Shown here: positions 29,254-29,980 of the stretch, one piece after another | How the letters are laid out: every line of letters starts with the position of its first letter | How positions within the stretch are numbered: position 1 is the first letter of the stretch | Source of the DNA: Gemmatimonadota bacterium | GTDB taxonomy: Bacteria > Gemmatimonadota > Gemmatimonadetes > JACCXV01 | Assembly: GCA_013696835.1 (NCBI GenBank) | Contig: JACCXV010000059.1 | Span: forward strand, 1 to 29,980 | Direction: 5' to 3' | Length of the DNA stretch: 29,980 nucleotides | The notes under the pieces: model-generated | The model's database searches: none | What the model was told of the DNA's origin: nothing | What the model saw: only the letters and a program-made list of their open reading frames with translations | Position numbers and translations under genes: made by a program

Positions 29254-29980
29254 CTAGCCTCGCGATCCGAGGGCGCCGCTCAGCCACTCGCCGACGAAGT
29301 AGCCGAGGGCCGCGACTCCCAGTCCCACGAGGAACATGTCCAGACCGGATCGGAAGACGCCGCGCCCCGTGAACACCGAGCGCAGGGCGCCGACGGCGAA
29401 GTGCGCCAGCATCGAGAGCGCGAACGACAGCAGCAGCGCGCTGCGGCCCGTGATCACGAGGAACGGGAACACGGGGATGAAGGCGCCCACCGCCGTCGCC
29501 AGACCCGTGATCCACGCCTCGCGCAGCGGTGACATCGCGGGCGCGCCGATCTTCAGCTCCTCGCGCACCTGCTCCTCGAGCATTCGCTCCGGATCCGACA
29601 TCACGCGGCTGGCGAGCGCCTCGGCCGCTGCGCGGTCCATGCCCTTCGCCTCGTAGATCAGGGCGAGCTCGTCGCGCTCGATATCCGGCATGAGCGCGAT
29701 CTCGTCGCGCTCCATGTCGATCTCGTTCGCGTACACCTCCTGCTGGCTCTTCGCGGCAAGGTAGCCGGACGATCCCATCGAGAGCGCATCCGCCACGAGG
29801 CCTGCCACGCCGGCCACGATGACCGCCTGGTGCTGCTCGGCGGCCGTGGCCCCGATGATTCCCGCCACCAGGCCGAAGTTCGCCGTCAGCCCGTCGTTGA
29901 AGCCGTAGACCACGTTTCGCAGCAGTCCGCCCGAGCCGGTGCGATGCCACGGCTCCCCACCGCGACCGGAGATCCCCGCC
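29254..29980 (-). CDS. VIT1/CCC1-family metal transporter, N-terminus beyond the window
   Basis: The visible part is about 240 residues. The frame stays open past an internal GTG at 29913 to the window edge and reads EPWHRTGSGGLLRNVVYGFN before DGLTANFGLVAG, the typical start of VIT1 domains, so the gene is cut by the window end. Membrane helices flank a charged cytosolic segment (EIDMERDEIALMPDIERDEL, EAKGMDRAAAE) that matches the metal-binding linker of VIT proteins. Conserved features include NDGLTANFGLV and PVFPFLVITG. The family moves Fe(II) or Mn(II) out of the cytoplasm. Some bacterial members carry an N-terminal rubrerythrin-like domain, which cannot be tested here. It converges on the permease gene across 38 bp. 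Confidence 0.9.
   Translation of the reverse strand, partial: AGISGRGGEPWHRTGSGGLLRNVVYGFNDGLTANFGLVAGIIGATAAEQHQAVIVAGVAGLVADALSMGSSGYLAAKSQQEVYANEIDMERDEIALMPDIERDELALIYEAKGMDRAAAEALASRVMSDPERMLEEQVREELKIGAPAMSPLREAWITGLATAVGAFIPVFPFLVITGRSALLLSFALSMLAHFAVGALRSVFTGRGVFRSGLDMFLVGLGVAALGYFVGEWLSGALGSRG

Noticed and set aside
27455..29950. Very long open frame on the minus strand opposite the permease.
   Set aside because: It is charged, low-complexity, and without any family motif; it is the antisense shadow of a clear 12-helix permease.

Overview
The window is high-GC bacterial chromosome, packed almost end to end with protein genes. I saw no rRNA, tRNA, CRISPR array, transposase or phage gene. 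The gene set (adenosylcobalamin-dependent ribonucleotide reductase, many secreted or lipid-anchored beta-propeller and repeat proteins, frequent GTG starts) fits a diderm soil or sediment bacterium. Gemmatimonadota is my best guess, but it is an impression and no marker gene proves it.

Layout. (1) 66-5414, minus strand: a tight seven-gene operon, pepA > unknown 112-aa protein > rhomboid protease > NUDIX hydrolase > CutA > orphan ParA ATPase > TPR protein, ending in a large hairpin at 1-59. (2) 5415-9457, plus: a promoter and a tandem pair of secreted DUF5060/DUF4038 glycosidase-like genes. The first copy is broken by a one-base frameshift; the second is intact and carries an extra C-terminal DNRLRE/CBM96-like domain. 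(3) 9490-10795: divergent HAD phosphatase and PrxQ/BCP peroxiredoxin. (4) 10796-11166: an AT-rich (about 42% GC) insert holding a decayed AAC(3)-I-type aminoglycoside acetyltransferase. (5) 11183-12812, minus: cupin, dienelactone hydrolase and A-type Fe-S carrier. (6) 12813-15687: class II ribonucleotide reductase nrdJ, with a sigma70-type promoter overlain by two NrdR-box-like sites. (7) 15880-19049: a DUF6941 protein, a polyproline lipoprotein, and an SBBP/PD40 double-propeller gene that seems to have lost its 5' end. (8) 19303-23252: minimal zinc metallopeptidase, TrmL tRNA methyltransferase, multi-SH3 secreted protein and LysA. (9) 23293-29215, plus: a run of exported or lipid-anchored proteins, an M28 peptidase and an APC amino-acid permease, joined by short overlaps. 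(10) 29254-29980, minus: a VIT1/CCC1-family metal transporter whose N-terminus lies beyond the window.

The genes suggest ordinary physiology: peptide breakdown (PepA, M28, rhomboid) and amino-acid uptake, lysine biosynthesis, redox and Fe-S upkeep, DNA-precursor synthesis under likely NrdR control, and extracellular polysaccharide breakdown. I found no convincing new multi-gene system. The items most worth a second look are the acetyltransferase remnant, the NrdR-box pair on nrdJ, the frameshifted glycosidase twin, the truncated SBBP gene, and the ParA-TPR pair attached to the peptidase operon.
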